Below, piece after piece: positions 7,841 through 15,564 of a DNA stretch of 28,034 bases. This DNA is from Methanomassiliicoccus sp. UBA386 (GTDB taxonomy: Archaea > Thermoplasmatota > Thermoplasmata > Methanomassiliicoccales > Methanomassiliicoccaceae). Location: contig DAGU01000072.1 in the NCBI GenBank assembly GCA_002498285.1, forward strand, positions 1-28,034. Direction: 5' to 3'. Position 1 is the stretch's first letter. Each line of letters starts with the position of its first letter. The position numbers and the translations under genes were made by a program. A model generated the notes under the pieces. The model was not told where the DNA came from. It did not search any database and worked only from the letters and a program-made list of their open reading frames with translations.

Positions 7841-8641
7841 CTAGCCGAGCGCCTCCTGGACTATCTTGGACATGTCCTCGATGTTATAGGCCGAGCCGCA
7901 GTAGGAGCAGAACTTCAGCCCGGAAACGCTGGAGTTCTTGTCGATGGTGATGCCTGCCCCGCAGTTCTGGCACCTGTAGGGAACAGCTAGACCGCGCGTC
8001 CCGATCTGTTCGATGAGCTGGTTCATGTCCACCGTGACGTGCTTTACCGTCTGGACGCGGGCCTTCTCCCGGACCTTGCCAGCGAGGGCCCACAGCTTGT
8101 GGCCCTCGTATATCTTCGCCGCGCTCTCGAAGTTGCCAGCCTTCTCAAGGTTCATGGCGCCCACCAGTTCGGCCACCACCGTGTGGCCCGGCTCCGCGCC
8201 GCCGTTGGCCAGCCGCCAGTCCTGGACGATCGAGCGAAGCGCCGCATCACCATCGGTCATGGTCTTCAGTTCGGCGGTCCACTTCGCCTTCCCTGCCTCC
8301 TCTGCCAGATGGGCCTGGTAATTTTCCTCCTTGACCTTTTCCTGGCAGGGCGCGCATAACAGGGCCCCGTTGCTCTGGTACTTCTTCTTCTCAGCGTTGA
8401 TGGTCTGGAACGCCGCCAGGTTGATGAGAACGAGTACGACTAGCGCCGACAGGACGCTATTGGGATTGATAAAAGCGAACTCCGGCAGCATGGGGTTGGA
8501 TATCTGGTCGACCGCCACGATGAACGCTAGGCCGAGGATCCCGCCGCAGAACAGCGTTACGAGCACCCGTATGCCGTTTACGATACGGATCTTGTTGAAA
8601 GGCACTCCGCATTTTTGACAACGATATGTGTTCGAAGCCAC
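7841..8641 (-). CDS. Zinc-ribbon membrane protein of unknown function
   Basis: I place the start at the GTG at 8641 (266 aa), because a TATA box lies 27 bp upstream of it; an upstream in-frame ATG at 8704 would lie before the promoter. In order: an N-terminal zinc ribbon half (YRCQKCGVPFNK), two transmembrane helices (about residues 25-47 and 65-85), CAPC (about residues 97-100) that may complete the ribbon, a cytosolic helical region (about 110-215) reminiscent of a TPR-like segment (NLEKAGNFESAAKIYEGHKLWALAGKVREKA), and a C-terminal zinc ribbon (CQNC...CSYC). Zinc-ribbon/helical-repeat membrane proteins of this build are common in archaea and mostly unstudied. No catalytic motif is visible. 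Confidence 0.72.
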   Translation of the reverse strand: MASNTYRCQKCGVPFNKIRIVNGIRVLVTLFCGGILGLAFIVAVDQISNPMLPEFAFINPNSVLSALVVLVLINLAAFQTINAEKKKYQSNGALLCAPCQEKVKEENYQAHLAEEAGKAKWTAELKTMTDGDAALRSIVQDWRLANGGAEPGHTVVAELVGAMNLEKAGNFESAAKIYEGHKLWALAGKVREKARVQTVKHVTVDMNQLIEQIGTRGLAVPYRCQNCGAGITIDKNSSVSGLKFCSYCGSAYNIEDMSKIVQEALG

Positions 8642-8663
8642 CTGTGGAGGTAATCTACGGGAC

Positions 8664-8673
8664 GATAAAAAGG
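8664..8673 (-). promoter_or_regulatory. TATA box of the zinc-ribbon membrane protein gene
   Basis: The minus strand reads CCTTTTTATC, centred 27 bp upstream of the GTG at 8641; this fits a leaderless transcript and decides the start. Confidence 0.55.
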
Positions 8674-8754
8674 CTTCTGGGCCGTCGATTGCCTTCGATT
8701 TCAAGGGGATCGATCGAAGCGATGGGAGCAGAAAGAATGAGAAGTTAAGGGAAG

Positions 8755-8838
8755 TGCAGGGGAAGGGATTTGAACCCCCGAACCACTAAGGATAAGACCC
8801 TGAATCTTACGCCGTTGGCCAAGCTTGGCTACCCCTGC
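8755..8838 (-). tRNA. tRNA-Leu (anticodon CAG)
   Basis: An 84-nt class II tRNA read from the minus strand. Acceptor strands GCAGGGG and CCCCTGC pair fully, with discriminator A. The D arm is GCCAAGCTTGGCCAACGGC. The anticodon stem TAAGA/TCTTA encloses the loop TTCAGGG, giving anticodon CAG. A long variable arm (about TCCTTAGTGGTTC) is typical of leucine tRNA. The T loop is TTCAAAT, in a stem with two G-U pairs. No intron, and CCA is not encoded. An A/T-rich element at about 8866-8873 may be its promoter. Confidence 0.95.
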
Positions 8839-9216
8839 TTGAGTATCTCGTCTCAATACGCTTCAGGTACAAATACCTTGCTCAAGCCGAGGTTGGTTGA
8901 TCGACTCCAAACGCCGCACCTCGTTCCGCGTCCAGAACTTGTTCCCCTGAGTTCGAGAGTCTCGCTGGCAAGGCCCCGCCTCGCTGCCCATGGTCCGCTT
9001 GGCGAGGGGGACAGGAACTCGGTCATGCGCTTCCCGCACTCGTACTTCGAGGCGCCCCGCTTGATCCGATGCTCCGATGCTAGAACGTACCATGAGCGCC
9101 GTTGCTAACGGCCGTTCGACAATGATGCCGCGAACGGGCATTGGCATTCCTCGATCCACGTACTGCTCTCGTTCGCGTGCCATTGCTTTGCACCCGGTGT
9201 TCTGAACCAGCGTCGT

Positions 9217-9248
9217 CTGGCATGTTTATCACCAAGCAGACATGCCAG
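9217..9248. repeat. Inverted repeat, 9-bp arms, 14-nt loop
   Basis: CTGGCATGT and ACATGCCAG are perfect inverted complements separated by 14 nt. No T-tract follows directly on either strand, so a terminator role is unclear. Confidence 0.45.
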
Positions 9249-9363
9249 CGCAGGTCGGAAGACCTTGCCAGACGCTCATGCATCCATCGATCCGACGGGC
9301 TTGAGCGCTGGGTTTTTTAGAAAGGGCAGTCATTGACCAAGATCACGTTATTTTGAAGTTTAT

Positions 9364-9371
9364 AAAAAAAA
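9364..9371 (-). terminator. T-tract terminator of the 62-aa protein gene
   Basis: Eight consecutive Ts on the minus strand about 30 bp after the stop at 9402, within a very A/T-rich stretch. Archaeal termination commonly relies on such T-runs without a hairpin. Confidence 0.45.
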
Positions 9372-9401
9372 TATATGTTATTAAAGAGGGTGTTTTTCAT
9401 A

Positions 9402-9590
9402 TCACCGAAACGCAACAATGGTCGCCTTCAGGTTCTTCTCCATTTTCTGGAGCTCCTTTACCTGGTCCTCGGTGAGATCGGCGTACTCGGTCGGCTTGTA
9501 GGCGATGAGGACAACTCCCAGCTCCTTTTCCAACTCCTTGACCTTGTTGAGCCCCGATACGGATAGCTGCGCCGTTTGTGGGTAGACCAT
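9402..9590 (-). CDS. Small protein of unknown function (62 aa)
   Basis: From the ATG at 9590 the protein begins MVYPQTAQLSVSGLNKVKELEKELG. It continues with a beta-strand-like segment (VVLIAYKP), a charged helix (LTEDQVKELQKMEKNL) and a final strand (KATIVAFR). This looks like a compact soluble alpha/beta domain with normal amino-acid use. The start was chosen because the TATA box at 9623-9634 (minus strand) predicts transcription from about 9603; a TTG at 9617 would lie upstream of that. I do not recognise the family. It is monocistronic, with a T-tract following it. Confidence 0.65.
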   Translation of the reverse strand: MVYPQTAQLSVSGLNKVKELEKELGVVLIAYKPTEYADLTEDQVKELQKMEKNLKATIVAFR

Positions 9591-9622
9591 ATAATAACCC
9601 GTTTGATTGTTGGCCAATTCGT

Positions 9623-9634
9623 GTATTTATAAAT
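9623..9634 (-). promoter_or_regulatory. TATA box of the 62-aa protein gene
   Basis: The minus strand reads AATTTATAAATA, about 39 bp upstream of the ATG at 9590. The element is nearly symmetric, so it could also support plus-strand transcription into the hairpin-rich gap before ppk. Confidence 0.5.
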
Positions 9635-9659
9635 TTACAGATTTGAGAATATATCCAAT

Positions 9660-9748
9660 GGTGAGGTATGCCGGCATGGTCCTTTCACCACGCGGGTCAG
9701 CCAATTATCGAATCTGGCCTTTTCGACTGATATGCTGTTTCACAGCAT
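9660..9748. other. Hairpin-rich intergenic DNA upstream of ppk
   Basis: Two structures lie in the gap between the 62-aa gene and ppk. GGTGA (9660-9664) and TCACC (9685-9689) flank the 10-bp palindrome ATGCCGGCAT (9668-9677). ATGCTG (9732-9737) and CAGCAT (9743-9748) form a tight hairpin with a 5-nt loop. Both lie upstream of the predicted ppk TATA box, so they would not be in its mRNA; a small RNA or operator is possible. No protein-like ORF is seen. Confidence 0.35.
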
Positions 9749-9829
9749 GCCCTTCAGAGGTCTTTTGGCCGTATGATCACCTATGCTAAAGGCGCCCTCG
9801 CCGGCCAGCCTCCCTGGGAGTTCAGAACA

Positions 9830-9839
9830 CATTAATAAG
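9830..9839 (+). promoter_or_regulatory. TATA box of the polyphosphate operon
   Basis: CATTAATAAG is centred about 36 bp before the ATG at 9871, predicting transcription from about 9861 and a 10-nt leader. This excludes the in-frame TTG at 9856. Confidence 0.55.
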
Positions 9840-9870
9840 TTACAATGGTTGAACGTTGCTGGGCATAGGG

Positions 9871-12000
9871 ATGATGGAACGGAAACGCTCGGTGGCGGAG
9901 GGCATGGACCATGGGTCTGAGGGAGAGGCGGAACGCTCTCTCGATGATCCCGCCCTCTACATCAACCGGGAGATCTCATGGCTCAAGTTCAACCGGCGTG
10001 TGCTGGAGGAGGCCATGGGAGACCATCCCCTGCTGGAGCAGGTCAAGTTCCTGGCCATTTGCGGCTCCAACCTCGACGAGTTCTACATGGCCAGGGTGCC
10101 AGGCCTGTACCGCCAGGCGGAGAACGGGGCGCTGGAGCCATCGCCTGACGGCATGGACCCCCAGGCGCTGCTGGACCTAATCAAGGCAGAGGTGGACCGT
10201 CTCAATGCCGAGTATGCCGAGGTGTGGAAGGAGCGCATGCTTCCGGCCCTGGCGCAGTCGGGCATCCACATCCACAGCATGGAGGAGCTGACGTACAGGC
10301 AGAGGACCGGGCTGAGAGAGTATTTCGAGCGGGCCCTCTTTCCCATACTCACGCCCATGGCCATCGATGCCGGCCACCCGTTCCCCTTCCTGTCGGGGCT
10401 GGCCATAAACATCGCCGCCACGGTGCGGGACGAGTCAGGCCATGAGCACCTGGCCCGCATCAAGGTGCCGTCGGGGCTGTTCCCCCGCTTCGTGAGCGTG
10501 GACGGGGAGCGGGCCGCCAGCGGGCAGGAGGCCCACATGGTCCCCATGGAGGACCTGGTCATTGCCAACCTGGACCTGCTGTTCACAGGCATGGAGGTGG
10601 TGTCCGCCTATCCATTCCGGGTCACCAGGGACGCCGAGATAGAGATCGAGCTGGACGATACCTCGGACCTGCTCACGGCGGTGGAGGAGGGAGTGGAATC
10701 GAGACGCATCGGGGAGCCGACGCGGCTGGAGGTGTCGGCGGAGATGCCGGAGCGCATGGTCTCCTTCCTGGCCTCGAAGCTTCACCTGCCGATGGACCTG
10801 GTATACCGGACCTCCGCCCCCCTGGGCCTGGCCGACCTATGGCAGCTTCACGACATCAGAAGGCCGGACCTGCTCGATACGCCCTTCCTTCCTCATGTCC
10901 CCCGGGAGCTTGGCGTCGAGGCCTCCATCCTGGACAATGTGTGCCGGCGAGACATAGTGCTGTACCATCCCTACGACTCGTTCCAGCCGGTGGCGGCCAT
11001 GATCAAGCAGGCCGCGGTGGACCCCGATGTGCTGGCCATAAAGATCACGCTGTACCGCGTGGACCGCCAGTCGGCCATCGTGGCAGCGCTGATGGAGGCC
11101 CGGCGGCACGGCAAGGCGGTGGCGGCGGTGCTGGAGCTCAAGGCGAAGTTCGATGAGACCAATAACATCCTGTGGGCAAGGCAGATGGAGCGGGCCGGCA
11201 TACACGTGACGTACGGGATGGTGGACATCAAGGTGCACGCCAAGATGTGCCTCATCGTGCGAAGGGGCCGGGGCGGCCTGGTCCGCATCTGCCACCTTTC
11301 GTCCGGCAACTATAACTGTCAGACGGCCAGGACATACGGGGACATGGGGTACATCACCTGCGACAAGGACATGGCGGCCGATGTCTCCGACCTTTTCAAC
11401 GCCCTCACCGGGTATAGCCACCGGGAGATCTACAGGAAGCTGTTGGTCTCCCCCCACGGCATCCGCCAGGGCATGATGGAGCGTATCGAGAGGGAGATCG
11501 AGAGGCACCGCAGGGACGGTGACGGCTACATGGCGTTCAAACTGAACGCGCTGGTGGACAAGGGCATCATCGAGGCCCTCTACCGCGCCTCCATGGCCGG
11601 GGTCAGGATAGACCTGAACGTCCGGGGCCTGTGCTGCCTCCGCCCCGGCATCAAGGGCGTGAGCGATAATATCTCCGTCATATCCATAGTGGGCCGGTTC
11701 CTGGAGCACGCCCGCATCTACTACTTCCGCAATGGCGGGGACGAGGAGATGCTGCTTGGCTCGTCGGACATGATGCCTCGCAACCTCAACCGGAGGGTGG
11801 AGGTCCTGTTCCCGGTGCGGGACGGCCGCATCAGGAAGGCCATCAAGGAGAACATCCTGGACGTGCATCTTCGGGACAATGTCAAGGCCAAGCGCCTGCT
11901 GCCCGACGGGACGTACGAAAGGGTCCTCCCCAGAGAAGGCGAGAAGCCGCTGAACTCCCAGGTCTGGCTGCTCGAGCATAGGGGGATATGGCATGACTAG
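9871..12000 (+). CDS. ppk1: Polyphosphate kinase 1
   Basis: A 709-aa enzyme that reversibly transfers the gamma-phosphate of ATP to polyphosphate. The N-terminal domain opens with YINREISWLKFNRRVLEEA and FLAICGSNLDEFYMARV, both diagnostic of PPK1. The two C-terminal phospholipase-D-like domains carry VDIKVHAKMCLIVRRG and the following RICHLSSGNYNCQTARTYGD, containing the histidines of the catalytic region, and later EEMLLGSSDMMPRNLNRRVEVLFPV. Length matches the family (about 690-720 aa). The first of several coupled genes: its TAG stop overlaps the CHAD-HD start by 8 bases. Start chosen at the ATG (9871) downstream of the inferred transcription start; a second ATG follows immediately. Confidence 0.96.
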   Translation: MMERKRSVAEGMDHGSEGEAERSLDDPALYINREISWLKFNRRVLEEAMGDHPLLEQVKFLAICGSNLDEFYMARVPGLYRQAENGALEPSPDGMDPQALLDLIKAEVDRLNAEYAEVWKERMLPALAQSGIHIHSMEELTYRQRTGLREYFERALFPILTPMAIDAGHPFPFLSGLAINIAATVRDESGHEHLARIKVPSGLFPRFVSVDGERAASGQEAHMVPMEDLVIANLDLLFTGMEVVSAYPFRVTRDAEIEIELDDTSDLLTAVEEGVESRRIGEPTRLEVSAEMPERMVSFLASKLHLPMDLVYRTSAPLGLADLWQLHDIRRPDLLDTPFLPHVPRELGVEASILDNVCRRDIVLYHPYDSFQPVAAMIKQAAVDPDVLAIKITLYRVDRQSAIVAALMEARRHGKAVAAVLELKAKFDETNNILWARQMERAGIHVTYGMVDIKVHAKMCLIVRRGRGGLVRICHLSSGNYNCQTARTYGDMGYITCDKDMAADVSDLFNALTGYSHREIYRKLLVSPHGIRQGMMERIEREIERHRRDGDGYMAFKLNALVDKGIIEALYRASMAGVRIDLNVRGLCCLRPGIKGVSDNISVISIVGRFLEHARIYYFRNGGDEEMLLGSSDMMPRNLNRRVEVLFPVRDGRIRKAIKENILDVHLRDNVKAKRLLPDGTYERVLPREGEKPLNSQVWLLEHRGIWHD

Positions 12001-13489
12001 AGGCGAGGACGGCCTGCTACTGCTGGGCGCCTCATCGCTGCTCAAGAACGTGCAGGACCTGAAGGCAGAGCGGGAGGGCGTGCGCGAGGGAGCGGACCCC
12101 GAGGCCGTGCACCGGTCAAGGGTGGCATCCCGCCGGCTGCGGGCCGGCATGACCATCTTTCCCGAGTGCCTTCCCGACAGGAAGGGCAGGAAGTGGATGA
12201 AGGAGATCAGGAGCGTCACCCGGGCCCTGGGGGAGGCCCGGGACCTCGATGTCCAGATCGAGTTTCTCCGGGAGTTTGAGAAGAACGCCGGCGCTGCCGC
12301 CCTGCCGGGCCTGGAGGCCATCGTGCGCCTTAAGAGGGGGGCGAGGGAGGAGGTTCATCCGTCAGTGGTCAGTTGGCTGGAGGACCTCGAGGAGAAGGGC
12401 ATGCTGCAGGAGATGGAGCGATACCTCGCGGGCGAGGTGAAGCGGCTGGACGGCGCTGATATAAGGAGCGAGGCGGCCCATGCGTCCGGACTGGAGCACG
12501 TCTCCGCCCGCATCCACGATCTCCTGGAGATGGAGGGCTGCGTTCCCCGCCGCGAGGCCATCGAGGAGCATCATGACATGCGCATCGCCGCCAAGCGGCT
12601 TCGATACTCGGCGGAGGCGTTCCGGCCGCTGTTCGACGATAGGTTGAAGCAGGAGATCGCCGCCCTGAAAGGATTGCAGGACATGCTAGGAGAGATGCAC
12701 GACTGCGACGTGTGGATGGCCGAGGAGGCGGCGCTGTCGAACGCACTTTCGTCAGCGCAGGACGCGCCGGCGGGCCTGTCGGCCCTCATTGAGGACAGAC
12801 GGGGGCGCAGGGACCGCTGCTACGAGGCCTTCGTCCAACAGTGGGCGGAGCTTCGTAGCTCGGGCTTCTTCGAGGGGCTGGAGGCAAGGTTCGGCGACCT
12901 TTCCGGCGCCCGAGAAGGCATCCGGGAGGAGCGACTGAAGGAACTGGCCATGCTGGTCGAGGGGATGGACGTCGATCCGGCCCATTCCCGGAAGGTGACG
13001 GAGCTGGCCCTAGCGCTGTTCACAGAACTGGAGGGCATCCACGGATTGGGCGGAGAGGACCGTTTCATCCTGGAGGCCGCCGGCCTGCTCCATGACATCG
13101 GATGGGTCGAGGGGCAGGAGGGCCACAACAAGACGTCCCGCCGCCTCATCATGGAGGACGATCGTCTCCCCCTGCTCGATGGCGAGAGGCAGCTAGTGGC
13201 GGCCGTGGCCCGCTATCACCGCGGGCGCCTGCCCCGCGATGGCGATAAGGAGATCGGGGGGCTGTCCAGCCGGCAGCGAGACAGGGTGTCGAGGCTGGCC
13301 GCGCTGCTGAGGATAGCCGACGGCCTGGACCGTGACCATGCGGGAACGGTGGAAGGGGTCACCGCCTCGGTGGAGGGCCATACGGTGACGATCGAGGCGA
13401 ACGGCCGCTCGGACCTCGGGGCCGCGGCCGCCCTCAAGAAGGCGGACCTGTTCCGGGAGGTCTTCGGCCTGAGGGTGGCGATACAGTGA
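11993..13489 (+). CDS. CHAD domain fused to Ppx/GppA-type HD domain
   Basis: A 498-aa two-domain protein. Residues about 8-300 form a CHAD domain, an all-helical fold that binds inorganic polyphosphate through conserved basic and histidine residues. Its two half-repeats show here as AVHRSRVASRRLRAGM...ARDLDVQIEFL and HHDMRIAAKRLRYSAEAF...LGEMHDCDVWM. Residues about 325-498 form an HD domain (His367-Asp368 in AGLLHDIGW, then GHNKTS, ARYHRG and RIADGLDRDHAG) that is clearly paralogous to the C-terminal domain of the next protein. The gene overlaps ppk1 by 8 bases and the ppx GTG by 4, so all three are translationally coupled. A polyphosphate-tethered hydrolase or regulator is inferred; the fusion itself is seen directly. 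Confidence 0.9.
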   Translation: MTRGEDGLLLLGASSLLKNVQDLKAEREGVREGADPEAVHRSRVASRRLRAGMTIFPECLPDRKGRKWMKEIRSVTRALGEARDLDVQIEFLREFEKNAGAAALPGLEAIVRLKRGAREEVHPSVVSWLEDLEEKGMLQEMERYLAGEVKRLDGADIRSEAAHASGLEHVSARIHDLLEMEGCVPRREAIEEHHDMRIAAKRLRYSAEAFRPLFDDRLKQEIAALKGLQDMLGEMHDCDVWMAEEAALSNALSSAQDAPAGLSALIEDRRGRRDRCYEAFVQQWAELRSSGFFEGLEARFGDLSGAREGIREERLKELAMLVEGMDVDPAHSRKVTELALALFTELEGIHGLGGEDRFILEAAGLLHDIGWVEGQEGHNKTSRRLIMEDDRLPLLDGERQLVAAVARYHRGRLPRDGDKEIGGLSSRQRDRVSRLAALLRIADGLDRDHAGTVEGVTASVEGHTVTIEANGRSDLGAAAALKKADLFREVFGLRVAIQ

Positions 13490-15045
13490 GCGATGCCGCC
13501 CCCCGCGCCGGCCACGTGGTCTCGTTCATCGATATCGGCACCAACTCCGTCCGGATGATGGTGGTCCGCCTTAACCCCAACCTCTCGTACACGGTGCTCA
13601 GCCAGGAGAAGGAGATGGTGCGCCTGGGCGCGGGCGGCTTCGACGACATGTTCCTCCGCCGGGACGCCATAGACCGCACCGTCCTGGTGTGCAGGAAGTT
13701 CGTGGAGCTGTCACGCTACTACGGAGCGGATGAGATCATCGCCGTGGCGACATCGGCCGCGCGGGAGGCCGGGAACCAGAACGTGCTGGTGGAGAGGCTC
13801 AGGGAGGACGTGGGCGTCGAGCTGGGTATAATCTCCGGCATCGAGGAGGCCAGGCTGGTGTTCCTGGGAGTGGCTTCCGGGCTGGAGCTCGCTGACCGCA
13901 CCGCCCTCATGATCGACATCGGAGGAGGCAGCACCGAGCTGGCCCTGGGGACTGGCCGGGGACACGAGTACCTTGACAGCCTCAAGCTGGGCGCCATTCG
14001 CATGACCGACCTCTTCATCCCGCGCGGCCACCAGGGCGCGGTGAGCGAGAAGACCTACGCGGCCATGAAGAAGCATGTGCGGGGCTACATGTCCCAGGCT
14101 ACCAGGTGCATTCGTAAGAGCCACACCGATGTGGCGATCGGCTCCTCCGGCACCATAGTGAACCTGTCGGAGATGGCTGTCCGCTCCCTCGGCGGCCAGC
14201 CGGGGACGCTGCGGCTGTCCCACCTCAGAAAGCTGGCCTCGACGATAAGGTCGTTTACGCTGAAGGAGAGGCGGATGCTTCCCGGGATCAACCCGGAGAG
14301 GGCGGACATCATCATCGGCGGGGCGGCCGTGCTGGAGGCCATCATGGAGGAGCTGCGCATCGATGAGCTCCGGGTCAGCGAGCGGGGCGTCCGGGAGGGG
14401 CTTCTGGTCGACTATCTCGCCCGCATCGAGGGGTCCCCCCACGCCCAGGGCAAGGGCGTCCGGGAGACCAGCATACTGCAGCTAGGCCGCTCGTGCGATG
14501 TCGACGAGGGCCACGCCGCAACCGTGGAGCGCCTGTCGCTGTCGCTGTTCGATTCAGCCCGTTCGGCCGGGCTGCACAACCTCGGGGACAAGGAGCGGGA
14601 GCTCCTGCGATATGCCGCCTACCTCCATGACGTGGGCGACTTCATCTCGTTCACCAACCATCATTTACATTCCTACTACATCATCCGGAACGCCGACCTC
14701 CTGGGGTTCGACCAGAAGGAGGTGGCCATCATGGCCGCCCTGGCCCGCTATCACCGCAAGAAGGCGCCCCGCCGCAAGGACCCGGAACTGGCCGGACTGG
14801 ATCAGAAGACCTATGAGGCCGTAGCGACCATGTCGGCCTTCGTGCGGCTGGCCGAGAGCCTCGATCGCTCCCACGGCGGCGTGGTGGAGAAGGCGTCTCT
14901 GAAAAGGACCAATGGGGAGGTCATACTGGAGCTGATCTCCGATGGCGATCCTTCACTGGAGGTCTGGGGCCTGGAAGGGGCGGAGAAGGCGTTCCGCAGG
15001 GTCTTCGGCCTCGATCTCACGGTCAAGCTCAGGGAGAAAAGCTAA
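13486..15045 (+). CDS. ppx: Exopolyphosphatase / guanosine pentaphosphate phosphatase family, with HD domain
   Basis: A 519-aa Ppx/GppA protein that would release phosphate from the ends of polyphosphate. The actin-like ASKHA fold shows in the phosphate-1 loop FIDIGTNSVRMMVV, the ATSAAREAGN segment, the phosphate-2 motif ALMIDIGGGSTELALG and SLKLGAIRMTDLF. The C-terminal HD domain (from about residue 330) contains His381-Asp382 in AYLHDVGDF, then HHLHSYYIIRNADLLGF, ARYHRKKAP and RLAESLDRSHGG. The GTG start overlaps the upstream stop by four bases (GTGA). Immediate coupling with ppk1 and the CHAD-HD gene argues for polyphosphate rather than pppGpp as substrate. Confidence 0.93.
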   Translation: MSDAAPRAGHVVSFIDIGTNSVRMMVVRLNPNLSYTVLSQEKEMVRLGAGGFDDMFLRRDAIDRTVLVCRKFVELSRYYGADEIIAVATSAAREAGNQNVLVERLREDVGVELGIISGIEEARLVFLGVASGLELADRTALMIDIGGGSTELALGTGRGHEYLDSLKLGAIRMTDLFIPRGHQGAVSEKTYAAMKKHVRGYMSQATRCIRKSHTDVAIGSSGTIVNLSEMAVRSLGGQPGTLRLSHLRKLASTIRSFTLKERRMLPGINPERADIIIGGAAVLEAIMEELRIDELRVSERGVREGLLVDYLARIEGSPHAQGKGVRETSILQLGRSCDVDEGHAATVERLSLSLFDSARSAGLHNLGDKERELLRYAAYLHDVGDFISFTNHHLHSYYIIRNADLLGFDQKEVAIMAALARYHRKKAPRRKDPELAGLDQKTYEAVATMSAFVRLAESLDRSHGGVVEKASLKRTNGEVILELISDGDPSLEVWGLEGAEKAFRRVFGLDLTVKLREKS

Positions 15046-15077
15046 CGGTTATCTTCTCCGGAGGCCATTGTTGCCCC

Positions 15078-15530
15078 GTGGACGAGCCGCTGCAGGAATA
15101 CCGCTCCAAGAGGGATCTCTCCCGGACGCCCGAGCCGGACGATGATGGAAGCAGCCCGCCCCCATTCTTCGTGGTGCAGGAGCATCACGCCTCGAGATTC
15201 CATCACGACCTCCGCCTGCTCATGGACGGAACGCTGAAGAGCTGGGCGGTGCCCAAGGGGGTGCCGGAGACGCCCAAGGTAAAGCGGCTGGCGGTGCGGA
15301 CAGAGGACCATCCCGTAGCGTACGGCTCATTCGAGGGGACGATCCCGGAGGGCCAGTACGGCGCGGGCACGGTCGCCATATTCGACCGCGGCGATCTCGA
15401 GGTGAAGGAAATAGAGGAGGGCAAGATCGTCTTCGAGATCAGGGGGGCCAGACTGAGCGGCACCTACGCTTTGATAAGGTTCAAGGACCAGGAAAAGGGC
15501 GACAACTGGTTGCTGATACGCACCAAGTGA
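15078..15530 (+). CDS. Stand-alone LigD-type 3'-phosphoesterase
   Basis: A 150-aa protein matching the 3'-phosphoesterase module of bacterial LigD, which trims 3'-phosphate and 3'-ribonucleotide ends during DNA end repair. The metal and phosphate ligands are all visible: His36, His42, Asp44 and Arg46 in QEHHASRFHHDLRL, and His78 and Tyr82 in EDHPVAYGSFEG. Their spacing is identical to His42/His48/Asp50/Arg52/His84/Tyr88 of Pseudomonas LigD. GTIPEGQYGAGTV and the terminal NWLLIRTK are also conserved. Stand-alone versions occur in several archaea. GTG start; GGAGG lies about 15 nt upstream. It begins 32 bp after ppx and may share the polyphosphate transcript. No ligase or polymerase domain lies nearby. 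Confidence 0.93.
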   Translation: MDEPLQEYRSKRDLSRTPEPDDDGSSPPPFFVVQEHHASRFHHDLRLLMDGTLKSWAVPKGVPETPKVKRLAVRTEDHPVAYGSFEGTIPEGQYGAGTVAIFDRGDLEVKEIEEGKIVFEIRGARLSGTYALIRFKDQEKGDNWLLIRTK

Positions 15531-15564
15531 TCGCCCAACGGAACGAAGTTAAAAGGAAATAAGG

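Larger units (their letters stand above)
8839..9401. other. 563-bp stretch with no convincing gene
   Basis: The short ORFs here look like neither real proteins nor a recognisable broken gene. Base composition is less GC-rich than in neighbouring genes, especially from 9310 on. I see a 9-bp inverted repeat (CTGGCATGT at 9217-9225, ACATGCCAG at 9240-9248), a small hairpin GCCGTT/AACGGC at 9098-9112, and an 8-bp tandem repeat CCGATGCT at about 9066-9081. It could be a decayed gene, a tRNA-adjacent insertion scar or a structured RNA; none can be shown by eye. Confidence 0.5.

Noticed and set aside
8755..8838. Possible integration site (att) at the tRNA-Leu 3' end
   Set aside because: I found no second copy of the tRNA 3' end sequence in the window and no integrase gene nearby.
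8863..9183. 106-codon minus-strand ORF in the gene-poor stretch
   Set aside because: No recognisable fold or motif, no promoter or ribosome site placed to serve it, and overlapping ORFs on the other strand look equally random.
10837..12321. Long 494-codon open frame on the minus strand across ppk1 and the CHAD gene
   Set aside because: It is antisense to two strongly conserved proteins. The translation is low-complexity, rich in His/Val/Asp/Pro, and has no motif; long antisense frames are expected at this GC content.
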